Origin: Platynereis dumerilii
Taxonomy: Eukaryota; Annelida; Polychaeta; Phyllodocida; Nereididae
Direction: 5' to 3'
DNA: 64,000 bases
Assembly: GCA_026936325.1 (NCBI GenBank)
Contig: JAPTHN010000012.1
Coordinates: 37,582,537-37,646,536 of the forward strand
How positions within the stretch are numbered: position 1 is the first letter of the stretch; each line of letters starts with the position of its first letter. The translations under genes were made by a program, and so were the position numbers. Below, one piece after another: positions 10,918-20,800 of the stretch. The notes beneath the pieces were generated by a model. It did no database searches. It was not told where the DNA came from and saw only the letters and a list, made by a program, of their open reading frames with translations.

Positions 10918-13900
10918 ATGAGGGTTAAGAAACGCAGTGTTCGCTCACATCGTGAGGAACGAAAGAAAGAGGCTACTACTGCTCAGCCCACTGCACTGGA
11001 GGATGATTTTGCTGCAGGCAAAGCTACTGTTCATTCTAGCACAAAACGATACATGCTTGATGAGGGATATATGGAGCATAAGAAAAAAGTTGCGCGTACA
11101 AATTATGCATCTGATTCATCATTAAGGCGAAAGAAGAAACATGCTTCTGTTGCAAAATATGCGCACGACTCTTCACATCGTGAAAATGTGCAAAGAGCCT
11201 CTGCTGCTAAATACGCAACTGATCCTTCACACCGTGAACATAAAAAACAGCTCTCGTCTGCAAAGTATGCCACTGAACCCACACATCGTCAGGCTGTCAA
11301 ACGTGCTTCTTCTGCCAAGTATGCCACTGACCCCACACATCGTCAGGCTGTCAAACGTGCTTCTTCTGCCAAGTATGCTGCTGACCCTACACATCGTGAG
11401 GCTGTCAAACGTGCTTCTTCTGCCAAGTATGCTACTAACCCTACACATCGTCAGGCTGTCAAACGTGCTTCTTCTGCCAAGTATGCCACTGACCCCACAC
11501 ATCGTCAGGCTGTCAAACGTGCTTCTTCTGCCAAGTATGCCAATGACCCTACACATCGTGAGGCAAAAAAACGAGCTTCTACTGCCAAGTACAAAAGCAA
11601 TCCTGAGCACCAAGTACAGAAGAAGAAGGCATCTGCTCAGCAGTATCAAAAACGTGTTCAAATTGCATCAGTACTAGACAATGCTGTGGAGGAATTTAGA
11701 TCTCTCTGTCAGGAGTCCCCACTGCATATCTGCTGTTCTTGTCAAAGGATCATGTTTCACAATCAAGTTGTTCAATATTCGCCTAACTCGCTGAAGTGCA
11801 CGACAGCTCTCAAACAGAAATGCTTGTCATTCAAGTATGTCCATACCTGTAATGAAAATTGCACTGATAGCTGCTCATTGAGGGAAACCCCTCTAGGAAA
11901 AGCATGGCTCTGCAGAACATGTCACAGTCACTTGGCACAAAACCGCATGCCACCAGAGTGCTTTGCCAACAACTTGGAACCTGATGAAATTCCGCCAGAA
12001 TTGCTGGATCTCAATTCACTGGAGCAGCAACTATTAGCTATCAATATTTCCTTTGCCAAAATCATCAACCTTCCAGTTGCTGGAGAAAAAGCTGTACGTG
12101 GCCCAGTCACTGTTGTGCGCTCAGATACATCAAAGGTTGCTGCAGCCTTGCCCAGACCATTGTCGGAAAGTCAAATTATTGGTCTGAAGCTGAAGCGTAA
12201 ACTTGAATACAAATCACACCTTGATTTTCAAATGATAGATGTTGCCAAAGTACACAAAGCATTTTTCACTTTGAAGGAAATCAATCCTCTGTATTCAGAT
12301 GTCTCCTTTAATACTGATTGGCAAAATGAGGAACATGAATTGAGTGACATACTGCAAAGTCCTCCTGAAGCAGAATTTCAGGTTAATTCGGAAAATCCAG
12401 CAGCCCAGCAGTGTGATGCTGCGTCTCAGAATACAACAACCAGAATATCTGATTCACAGGAAAGCGCCAATGAATATGCTGAAAGTGATACGCACACAAT
12501 CCATCATATTGCTTCCCTTACTTCTCCTTCTCCAACACCATCTGAGGCTGCTTCATCTGACAGTGAAGCAACTATTTTGTATAATGCAGATGAATCTGAA
12601 GCTGCTTCATCTGACAGTGAAGCAACTATTATTTATGGTACAGGTTATAATGATGATACTGACCATTCTAAAGATGCTGATGATAATGATCTGCATCATC
12701 TTGCTTATGACACATGTCTTGAGCCTATAGACCTGTTACCTGATGCATTAGCAGAAATGGATGAAGTTGTGTATTCTCTTGCCCCAGCTGAGGGAAACAA
12801 GCCAGAAAGCATCCTTGAATGTCGAATGGGAGAAGCCAAAGCCTTCCCAGCACTATTCCCAGCAGCTAGAAACACAATAGATGAAGAACGTGAAAAAAAG
12901 TTGGGCAAAGGCACATATTTCAATGTTAGGCTATTGTCAGCTGATATGCGCTTTGCCAGCAACTCCCAGTACATATTCTATGCCCAGTATGTTACTGAGC
13001 TGGAGAGAATCATGTCTGGTGTATCAATTTCTATGCGCAAAGGTACAGGCTCCTTTCGAGGTCAAAAAATTACTGCTCAGATGCTGAATGATAGAAATGT
13101 GCTGTATGATATGATGAAAGCTGATGAGGGCTTTCGCTATATGGAAGCAGCCCGTGGGTCTCCTGCGTACTGGCGTCGCACGATGAATGATTTGTTTAGT
13201 ATGATACGACAGTGTGGCTTGCCTACATTTTTTGCTACTTTCTCTTCAGCAGAACTCAGCAGATGGCCAGAGACCATTCAAGCTATAGCTAAATTAAGTG
13301 GCTTAGACATTGATTTTGCTGACCTAGATTTTGCAAGCAAATGTGAATTGCTGCGTTCTAATCCGGTTCTAGCTGTCAGAATGTTCTACCATCGTGTACA
13401 CCTACTCATGACCAGACTCATCAGAGGCCCTGCAAACCCAATAGGGAAAGTTGTTGATTATTTCTATAGGGTTGAGTTTCAGCAAAGGGGAGCACCTCAT
13501 ATACATTGCCTATTCTGGATAGAAAATGCACCTGTTTACGGTGAGTCTGATGAGAAAGACATAATAGCTTTCATTGACAAGTATATCACTGCAAAGCTTC
13601 CAGACCCAGAGACAGATCCCGAATTATATGGTATCGTTTCATCAGTACAGCTTCACAGGAAAACCCATGGCAAGGCATGTAAAACAAAGAAAACGGAATG
13701 CCGTTTCAACTTTCCACGCCCAGTTTCAGCTGAAACATTTCTGGTTAAGCCCAAATCTAGTGCTGATGAAGATGCAAAAATTGATGTGCTTGTTGATGGT
13801 GAAACATACAACATCAAACTCACCAAAGAATTGGCCACATTTCAGCTGGAAACATTGCGTGAATTACTTGCAAGTGATGCTGCTTCAGCTCTTTCAACAA

Positions 13901-16900
13901 GTGAGCTTCTCATGCAAGCTGGATTTCACAATGTAGAGGGCTTGAAAAATGCTATGCAGCTTTTGGCCACTAAACCATCTGTTGTGTACAAACGTGACAC
14001 TTCTGATATTTGGGTGAATCCATACAACGATGCTCTTTTGCGGTCTTGGAATGGAAATTTGGACCTGCAATTCATCTTGGATCCTTTCTCCGTCATTGTC
14101 TATATCTTATCGTATATTTCCAAAAGTGAAAGAGAGCTTGGAGATATTTTAAGAGAGGCGTTCCACGAACTGAAGGACCAAGACAATGAAGACCTGAGGA
14201 AACAAATGAAAAAGCTTGGTTTCGTCTACTTCCAAAATCGCGAAATTTCAATACAAGAGGCTGTCACCAGAACTTGTGGCCTACATCTAAAGGAATCCTC
14301 AAGAGTTACTGTCTTTGTTCCTACAGATGAGGACCAAGTGAAAATTTCAAAGCCATTGTCTGCTATCAAGCAAGAGATGCGCAGAGACAAAGACAGTGAG
14401 GATGTGTGGATGATAACTTTATACGATCGATATCTTGGCAGACCAGAAACTCCAGAGTTCAATGATATGTGCCAAGCGACATTTGCGTCACATTTCAGAG
14501 TGCTTTCAAAAACAGAGGCTTCCAAGGCAGTGAAGAACAAAAACCCAAATGTTTATACTTTACAGCGTGACCTTGGTCATATTATGAGGCGCACGAAAGG
14601 AAAGCCTGCTGTAATTCGATATACGCAGCATTCAGAGACCAAGTATCCTGAAAAGTTCAGTCTCACTCAATTGAAACTCTTCCTGCCACATCGGGCCACT
14701 TCGCAGTTGAAGCCGCCACAATTCCCAACGTTCACATCTTTCCGTGAATCAGGGGCAGTGAAATTATCAAATGATGAACAAGTTACACCTGTTGCTGATA
14801 TTCTGGAAAACAACCGCAGGAACTTTGATGCTGAGAAGGAACGCCTAGACAATGCTTGGCAATTGTTGCAGTCTGGTGCCCAACTACAGGATGCTTGGTC
14901 TTTGATAGCACCTGAATCGGAAATATCTCGCCTTGAGCAAATGTCCACCCACAATACATTGGAAGATGACGCTAGTGAACATGACATGCCAGATCTACTT
15001 TCTGACAAAGATGATCACCACATACCTGGTCTCTGTTCAGTCGAACTTATTGGTGATCAAATTCGCTCACAAATAAAATTGCTCAATGCAAAGCAGCAGG
15101 CAATATTTTATTTTGTGCGCCGACATTGCATTGATCTCACCCTTGGCTCTGCACATGAAGCTTTTCGTATTTTCATTTCTGCGGCTGGAGGATGTGGCAA
15201 GTCTTTCCTTGTGAAAACTATTGTCAATGAAAGTCATAGAATTTTGCGTCCACCTACAAATCCGACAGCCACCACTATTCTGCTGACAGCCTCAACTGGG
15301 ACTGCTGCCTTCAACATTGGCGGCTTTACTCTTCATTCCGCACTGAAGATACCACGGAATTTGAGATCTTACTATGAGCCTCTAGGTGAATCTACTTTGA
15401 ATACTCTACGAGCTCATCTGGGAAGCCTCAAAATATTGATCATTGACGAAGTTTCTATGGTTGATCGCAGGCTGATGGCCTACGTTCATGGTCGTCTATC
15501 ACAAATTATGGGCATTAGATCAACATCAAGGGATGTCTGGTTTGGAAACGTGTCAATTTTAGCAGTTGGAGACTTCCACCAATTACCGCCCGTTCGAGCC
15601 AAATCCCTTATTATCCCTGACTTCTCTCAAGGTGTTGATTTGTGGCATGACTTGTTCAGAATTACATTTTTAGATGAGGTCATGCGTCAAAAAGATGACA
15701 AAGCATTTGCTGAGCTTCTCAATAGGCTGAGAGTGAAATCCAAGGAAGACACCTTATCTCCACAGGATGATGCACTTCTGCGGACCAGATACAATTTACC
15801 TAATAAGCCTGCTCATGCACTGCATGTTTACGCGACAAACAAGAAGGCAATGGAGTACAACAACCTAATGATGGAAAACATATCTACACAGCCACGAGAA
15901 TGCAAAGCGCTTGACTTTGAGAAGGACCCTCGTTCTGGCAAGACATTAACAACTTCAGTTGACGGCAGCCATGATGATCTTCCAAATTGCTTGAAAATTG
16001 CCATTGGAGCCAGAGTTATGCTTACAAGGAATATCGATGTACCTGATGGCCTTGCAAATGGTGCATTTGGCACAGTCACTGCTTTTCACCCCAATGATCA
16101 AAATTTGCCAACAAAAACTGTTTATGTGCAATTTGACAGTGAAAAGGTAGGCTCAAAGACCAAGGTTACACTTGCCGATCCCCCTATAACCGTAGTCCCA
16201 GTTGAACTTCATGAGGAAAGCATGGCATCTCACCGACACACTTTCCGTCGCCAGTTTCCTCTCAAACTTGCATGGGGCACAACGATTCACAAGGTGCAAG
16301 GCATGACAAGTACTCAGTGTGTCATAGATATGCAGGGTATCTTCTCTGCAGGTCAGGCATATGTTGCCCTCAGCCGAGTCACGTCACTTGATGGTCTCTT
16401 CATTCAAAACTATGACCCAGGTAGAATCTATCGCAGTGAGGCTGTGCATGAAAATCTGTCACTTATGAATGAGGTTCAAGAAATTGCTGTCACAGATTTC
16501 CCTGATTCATGGTTGACAGTGTTGCATCACAATATTCAAGGCTTACAGTCGAAGCTCATTGATATTCAAAATCGACAAAATGCTTTGTCTGATGTTCTGC
16601 TAATCAGTGAGACTTTTCTCAAGCCAAATATCAGTGATGCATCTTTGCAAATTCGTGGATATGTCTTGGTCAGGCAGGATCGGCCAAATAACACTGGACG
16701 AGGTGGCTTAGCTGTGTATCTCAAGACACACATTAACTTTGTCAGTGTACACTTACCTGTGTCACGTCTTGAGTGTATGGCAGTTCTATTATCGGGAATT
16801 GCCTGTGGCCAAGTACTTCTTGTGTTAGTATATAGGCCCCCTAGTCAAAAGATTTCTCTTGTACGCAAGGAATTGACCACATTATTGACTTATATTGATG

Positions 16901-18147
16901 AATCCTTTGTCAATGTGCCAACTGTCATTGCTGGTGATATGAATGAAAATTTGCTTGATGCCAAAACCCACACAATTCAAATTCTCTTTTCAAACTCTCG
17001 GTATCACCAACAAGTCCAAGACAGAACAACCCGACAAGGATCATTATTGGACGTTGTCTTCACTAAGCACTGTCAATTTGTTCTTTGCCAAGTCCTTCCT
17101 ACACACTACTCTGACCATGAGGCTATCAAGATATGCCTTACCAAACAGCCACCGCCACAGCCTCCTATTCCGCAGGTTCCCATTACGCAGACAAACACAC
17201 AACGATCTAAAACTCTGCAACAGAATACGGTACCAGCTGCTGATAAAGAGTCCCTGCCAAAAAGGTCTACTAACATCAAAAAGACACATGTACCATTGAA
17301 ACCCAATGTTCCACCAAATGAGAGCCAAACCTCACAAACCGTGCAATTGCGCTCACCATTCAAGGGTATTGTCAATTATGGTCAAACATGCTTTGCCAAC
17401 TCAATACTGCAGGTGCTACTCAATACGCCTCAACTGGATGCACTTCTGAACACTGATGGCCCTCTTTCAAATTATCTACTCCACTTGAAACAGCAGATTT
17501 CATGTCCAAATGTACGTACTTTAGAACCAATTGAGCTTTTCCACATGCGACAAATGCGAGGGTATCCTATCAATGAACAAAAAGATGCTCATGAGTTCCT
17601 GATGCATGTACTCGATACTCTGGAAAGTGAGCATGCAGTTGCTCCAGAATACTCCATTGTACGTTTACTTGTCTGGGGAGAAAAATGTGAATTGCATTCA
17701 TGCACTCAATGCCAACAATCATTCACAAGCTTTGAGCCCTTCAATTTCCTATCATTCCCGATGCGCTCAGCTGGAGTGACAAGCATTTGCTTGGAACCCT
17801 CTGCAGAACAATCTGACCGGCCTTGTACTCACTGTGGAAGTGCTCCAACCACATGTGACACTGAAATTACCAGAGCACCTCCTGTACTATTTGTCATGGC
17901 GGTGAGGCAGGGCAACGATCATGAAATTGCAGTGCAGGCTCAACTCACAACAAAGCACAATGACAACTACCATTTGTCTGCAATCATTCATCACATAGGT
18001 GAAACTTTGAACAGTGGCCATTATGTTGTTACCATGAAGCATCCTAGAGAAGCATGCTGGTACCGCTGTGATGATCACAAGGTATATGCGGCTCCCCTTC
18101 CTGACACAAGTGATAATGCTTACATTTTTATGTATTGCAAACAATAA
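10918..18147 (+). CDS. Helentron Rep-helicase-endonuclease-ubiquitin protease polyprotein (2409 aa)
   Basis: This single intron-free frame encodes the likely transposase. Domains in order: basic 18-residue repeats (45-242); Cys/His-rich region with C272, C273, C275 and C332/C335/H336; an acidic Ser-rich linker around 540-570; Helitron_like_N (about 675-800); HUH motif H861-I-H863; Y2 motif Y1062/Y1066 in a YILSYISK context. Together these form the nick-and-join Rep nuclease. A PIF1-type helicase follows, with Walker A GGCGKS (K1428), Walker B IIDE (D1510-E1511) and TIHKVQGMT plus YVALSR near 1790-1820. An AP-type endonuclease/exonuclease/phosphatase domain (about 1864-2074) has HHNIQG, E1898, YRPPS, GDMNEN and SDH (H2067), as in Helentrons. 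A Pro/Thr-rich linker leads to a complete ubiquitin-specific protease (about 2147-2408): Cys box NYGQTCFANS (C2158), finger C2262/C2265 and C2303/C2306, His box SGHYV (H2368) and D2385/D2386. All key residues are present, so it may be active. The ATG follows the satellite directly and is the first in frame. The role of the USP is unknown. Confidence 0.93.
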   Translation: MRVKKRSVRSHREERKKEATTAQPTALEDDFAAGKATVHSSTKRYMLDEGYMEHKKKVARTNYASDSSLRRKKKHASVAKYAHDSSHRENVQRASAAKYATDPSHREHKKQLSSAKYATEPTHRQAVKRASSAKYATDPTHRQAVKRASSAKYAADPTHREAVKRASSAKYATNPTHRQAVKRASSAKYATDPTHRQAVKRASSAKYANDPTHREAKKRASTAKYKSNPEHQVQKKKASAQQYQKRVQIASVLDNAVEEFRSLCQESPLHICCSCQRIMFHNQVVQYSPNSLKCTTALKQKCLSFKYVHTCNENCTDSCSLRETPLGKAWLCRTCHSHLAQNRMPPECFANNLEPDEIPPELLDLNSLEQQLLAINISFAKIINLPVAGEKAVRGPVTVVRSDTSKVAAALPRPLSESQIIGLKLKRKLEYKSHLDFQMIDVAKVHKAFFTLKEINPLYSDVSFNTDWQNEEHELSDILQSPPEAEFQVNSENPAAQQCDAASQNTTTRISDSQESANEYAESDTHTIHHIASLTSPSPTPSEAASSDSEATILYNADESEAASSDSEATIIYGTGYNDDTDHSKDADDNDLHHLAYDTCLEPIDLLPDALAEMDEVVYSLAPAEGNKPESILECRMGEAKAFPALFPAARNTIDEEREKKLGKGTYFNVRLLSADMRFASNSQYIFYAQYVTELERIMSGVSISMRKGTGSFRGQKITAQMLNDRNVLYDMMKADEGFRYMEAARGSPAYWRRTMNDLFSMIRQCGLPTFFATFSSAELSRWPETIQAIAKLSGLDIDFADLDFASKCELLRSNPVLAVRMFYHRVHLLMTRLIRGPANPIGKVVDYFYRVEFQQRGAPHIHCLFWIENAPVYGESDEKDIIAFIDKYITAKLPDPETDPELYGIVSSVQLHRKTHGKACKTKKTECRFNFPRPVSAETFLVKPKSSADEDAKIDVLVDGETYNIKLTKELATFQLETLRELLASDAASALSTSELLMQAGFHNVEGLKNAMQLLATKPSVVYKRDTSDIWVNPYNDALLRSWNGNLDLQFILDPFSVIVYILSYISKSERELGDILREAFHELKDQDNEDLRKQMKKLGFVYFQNREISIQEAVTRTCGLHLKESSRVTVFVPTDEDQVKISKPLSAIKQEMRRDKDSEDVWMITLYDRYLGRPETPEFNDMCQATFASHFRVLSKTEASKAVKNKNPNVYTLQRDLGHIMRRTKGKPAVIRYTQHSETKYPEKFSLTQLKLFLPHRATSQLKPPQFPTFTSFRESGAVKLSNDEQVTPVADILENNRRNFDAEKERLDNAWQLLQSGAQLQDAWSLIAPESEISRLEQMSTHNTLEDDASEHDMPDLLSDKDDHHIPGLCSVELIGDQIRSQIKLLNAKQQAIFYFVRRHCIDLTLGSAHEAFRIFISAAGGCGKSFLVKTIVNESHRILRPPTNPTATTILLTASTGTAAFNIGGFTLHSALKIPRNLRSYYEPLGESTLNTLRAHLGSLKILIIDEVSMVDRRLMAYVHGRLSQIMGIRSTSRDVWFGNVSILAVGDFHQLPPVRAKSLIIPDFSQGVDLWHDLFRITFLDEVMRQKDDKAFAELLNRLRVKSKEDTLSPQDDALLRTRYNLPNKPAHALHVYATNKKAMEYNNLMMENISTQPRECKALDFEKDPRSGKTLTTSVDGSHDDLPNCLKIAIGARVMLTRNIDVPDGLANGAFGTVTAFHPNDQNLPTKTVYVQFDSEKVGSKTKVTLADPPITVVPVELHEESMASHRHTFRRQFPLKLAWGTTIHKVQGMTSTQCVIDMQGIFSAGQAYVALSRVTSLDGLFIQNYDPGRIYRSEAVHENLSLMNEVQEIAVTDFPDSWLTVLHHNIQGLQSKLIDIQNRQNALSDVLLISETFLKPNISDASLQIRGYVLVRQDRPNNTGRGGLAVYLKTHINFVSVHLPVSRLECMAVLLSGIACGQVLLVLVYRPPSQKISLVRKELTTLLTYIDESFVNVPTVIAGDMNENLLDAKTHTIQILFSNSRYHQQVQDRTTRQGSLLDVVFTKHCQFVLCQVLPTHYSDHEAIKICLTKQPPPQPPIPQVPITQTNTQRSKTLQQNTVPAADKESLPKRSTNIKKTHVPLKPNVPPNESQTSQTVQLRSPFKGIVNYGQTCFANSILQVLLNTPQLDALLNTDGPLSNYLLHLKQQISCPNVRTLEPIELFHMRQMRGYPINEQKDAHEFLMHVLDTLESEHAVAPEYSIVRLLVWGEKCELHSCTQCQQSFTSFEPFNFLSFPMRSAGVTSICLEPSAEQSDRPCTHCGSAPTTCDTEITRAPPVLFVMAVRQGNDHEIAVQAQLTTKHNDNYHLSAIIHHIGETLNSGHYVVTMKHPREACWYRCDDHKVYAAPLPDTSDNAYIFMYCKQ
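11050..11643 (+). repeat. Eleven 54-bp coding repeats (18 aa each) in the Helentron gene
   Basis: Tyrosines recur every 18 residues from Y45 to Y225, with the consensus YATDPTHRQAVKRASSAK. The first three or four and the last two units are diverged. The five at residues 117-206 are nearly identical even in DNA, so they were duplicated or homogenised recently. The unit is rich in Lys/Arg/Ser and probably contacts nucleic acid or serves as a localisation signal; similar basic repeats occur at the N-terminus of PIF1-like Helitron proteins of other invertebrates (from memory). Confidence 0.9.
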
Positions 18148-20330
18148 CCGCACGACTGTCAATTTCATGCCTGCCCAGACATTCAATAATTGAACATATT
18201 ATTATGGACATAATCAATGTGTTCCCTCTGCCTCATGCCATTGGATGTTCAATTACTGTTGTACAGATATTTGTACATTTACAACCATTATGCCTGCTCG
18301 TGGCAGTGGGTGGCAGCTATTATTCATATCATAGGATGCTTCAAACCATTTTGTACATCATTGTAGACTTAGAACCATTATGCTACCAACAAGTAGCGCT
18401 TTTCCCTTGCTGTTGAAAATATTGCTGGAATATATATATTCACATCTTATATTTTTTGATGGACTTACATGTTCAATCATTTTGGTATGCACTTGTATAT
18501 CTACAAACATTACACTGTGAAAAAGTTATTCCTGTTGGCATGCACTTGACAGCCTGCTGAAGCATCAACATATCAGCTGTTGTTCATTTCAGAGGATGCT
18601 TCAAACTATTTTGTATATAATTGTACCTTTTCTTGATGCTATTACATATTTAACCACTCTAGCATGTACTCGTGTAAATATACAAACATTAACACTGTGA
18701 ACAACTTTTTGCTGTTGGAATGCACTTGACAACATATTTTTATGGACATAATCGCTGTGTTACGTCTGGCTCATGCTATTGGATGTTCAATTACTTTTGA
18801 ATAGATATTTGTATATTTACAACCGTTATGCCTCATGGCAGTGGGTGGCAGGTATTATTCATATCATAGGAAGCTTCAAACCATTTTGTACATCATTGTA
18901 GACTTAGAACCATTGTGCTACCAACAAGTTGTGCTTTTCCCTTGTTGTTGAAAATATTGCTGGAATATATATATTCAGATCTTATCTTTTGATGCAGTTA
19001 CATGTTCAATCATTTTGGTATGCACTTGTATATCTACAAACATTACACTGTGAAAAAGTTATTCCTGTTGGCATGCACTTGACAGCCTGCTGAAGCATCA
19101 ACATGTCAGCTGTTGTTCATTTCAGAGGATGCTTCAAACTATTTTGTATATAATTGTACCTTTTCTTGATGCTATTACATATTTAATCACTCTAGTATTG
19201 ACTCGTGTACATATACAAACATTAACACTGTGAACAAGTTTTTGTTGTTGGGATGCACTTGACAACATATTGTTATGGACATAATCGCTGTGTTACGTCT
19301 GGCTCATGCTATTGGATGTTCAATTACTTTTGAATAGATATTTGTATATTTACAACCCTTATGCCTCATGGCAGTGGGTGGCAGGTATTATTCATATCAT
19401 TGGAAGCTTCAAACCATTTTGTACATCATTGTAGACTTAGAACCATTATGCTATAAACAATTAGTTCCTGCTTTTAGCCTTGCTCATAAAAACATTACTG
19501 AAATATATCCAGATGTTACCTTTTGATGATGCTATTACATATTTAATCATTCTAGTAAGTACTTGTGTATATATACTAATGCTACCACTGTGAACAACTT
19601 CTTCCTGTTGGCATGCACTTGACATGCTGCTGAAACATGCCACAATATGTCAGGTATTGTTCATATCATAGGATGCTTCGAACTATTATGTATATCATTG
19701 TTGACTTGAAATCATTATGCTACAAAGAAGTACTTCTTTTTGTCTTGCTCACGAAAATATATATTCATATCTTAGCTTTTGTTGATGGTATTACATATTT
19801 CACCTTTCCTGTAGGCCTATATATTTTTGTAACAACCATCATACTGTCAAAAAATTAGTCCTGTTCGTATGCTCATGATATACTGGTGAAGCATGCGTCA
19901 ACATGTCGCTATTCCTTATATCATACGACATCCAAACCATTTTGTATACATGTATAATCATTATCAACTTACATCCACTATGTTCATGAAAACATTACTG
20001 GAACATATATTCAAGTATTAGCTTTTGTAATGGTATATAATGTTCAATCATTCCTGTATGTAGTTGTATATTTACTATGAAACAGTCTTTTCTCATGACA
20101 ATACAGCAGAAACATACGTCACCTGTACCTCATGCTGTTAGATAATCCATCCACTGGATATCATCTTCAACATTTAAAGAAATCTCAGGTTTCCTGCTGT
20201 ATGCACACTTTTCGAGGGTAGTGTATATTCATGTCATGAAGTGTTCCTCTGAGAAGTCATAATATTAAATTTTCCTTAGATGCCTTGTTCCTTTTCTTTA
20301 TAAAATAACTGCCCAAAAAAACCAATAAAA
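18148..20330 (+). repeat. Downstream ~540-bp tandem repeats
   Basis: The landmark GGACATAATC followed by GCTATTGGATGTTCAATTAC recurs at about 18205, 18745 and 19277 (spacing 540 and 532 bp). Each unit contains two related half-units beginning near TTCATATCATAGGATGCTTC and TTCATTTCAGAGGATGCTTC. Degraded pieces continue to about 20060. No coding is visible. An AATAAA at 20324-20329 is the nearest clear poly(A) signal to the gene's stop, about 2.2 kb away. Confidence 0.8.
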
Positions 20331-20334
20331 CATG

Positions 20335-20405
20335 AAAAAAAAGAAGAAAAAAAAAAAAAAAAAAAAGAAAAAAAAAGGAAAAAAAAAAAAAGAAAAAAAA
20401 AAAAA
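20335..20405. repeat. A-rich simple tract
   Basis: About 70 bases of A with scattered G, starting 5 bases after an AATAAA. Either a simple repeat or a captured poly(A)-like end. Confidence 0.7.
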
Positions 20406-20800
20406 GTCCCCGTAGATCCTGGACCTCCACGTGGTGGGGATGGAAACACTGTACTGAGCTAGCTTGCATGTATGCCTACAGTGGCCAACACAGGACAAAA
20501 TCACAAGACGCCTGGCTCAATGCCAAGCAATATACTAGTAAGTATATTTCGATCTTGCTATAGCAACAACGTCAAAGTAGCAGCCAAGTCTCGCTCTTGA
20601 CCACCAAAACAGGCTGAGCAATGGAAGATTAGTGAATGCAAGCTACTGCAAGGGAAAAGAACGCAAGAGATTGGAAGGAAGGGAGGAGATTTGAAGGGAA
20701 GGTAGGGAATGGAAGGAAGGTAGGAGATTGGAAGGAAGGGAAGGGATTGGAAGGGAAGGGAAGTTCTTCCTTTAAATTGCTGTGCAATTTAGTATACTAG

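Larger units (their letters stand above)
637..20800 (+). mobile_element. Autonomous Helentron (Helitron2-type), about 20 kb, family B ends
   Basis: The proposed limits rest on family B sequence at both ends. 637-889 matches the first ~250 bp of B bodies, starting TCTTCCAACTTTTTGAC as at 26540. About 20470-20800 matches the B right end: GA-rich tract, subterminal GGGAAGTTCTT (20758-20768), hairpin AAATTGC/GCAATTT (20774-20790), AGTATA and CTAG (20797-20800), followed by T. Between them lie satellites and one Rep/helicase/endonuclease/USP gene. The 5' terminal hairpin is not present at 637. Under the nesting seen on the right, it would lie left of the window in front of other inserted elements. 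An alternative is a separate Helentron inserted into a B element, but I see no other terminus inside 889-20470 that would mark one. Confidence 0.6.

Noticed and set aside
11227-11661. 144-codon minus-strand frame and a 178-codon second plus frame over the 54-bp repeats
   Set aside because: Both are shadows of the coding repeat in the 2409-codon gene; a period divisible by three keeps every frame open.
20257-20504. Phe-rich minus-strand frames
   Set aside because: They read through the A-rich tract and its flanks; low complexity.
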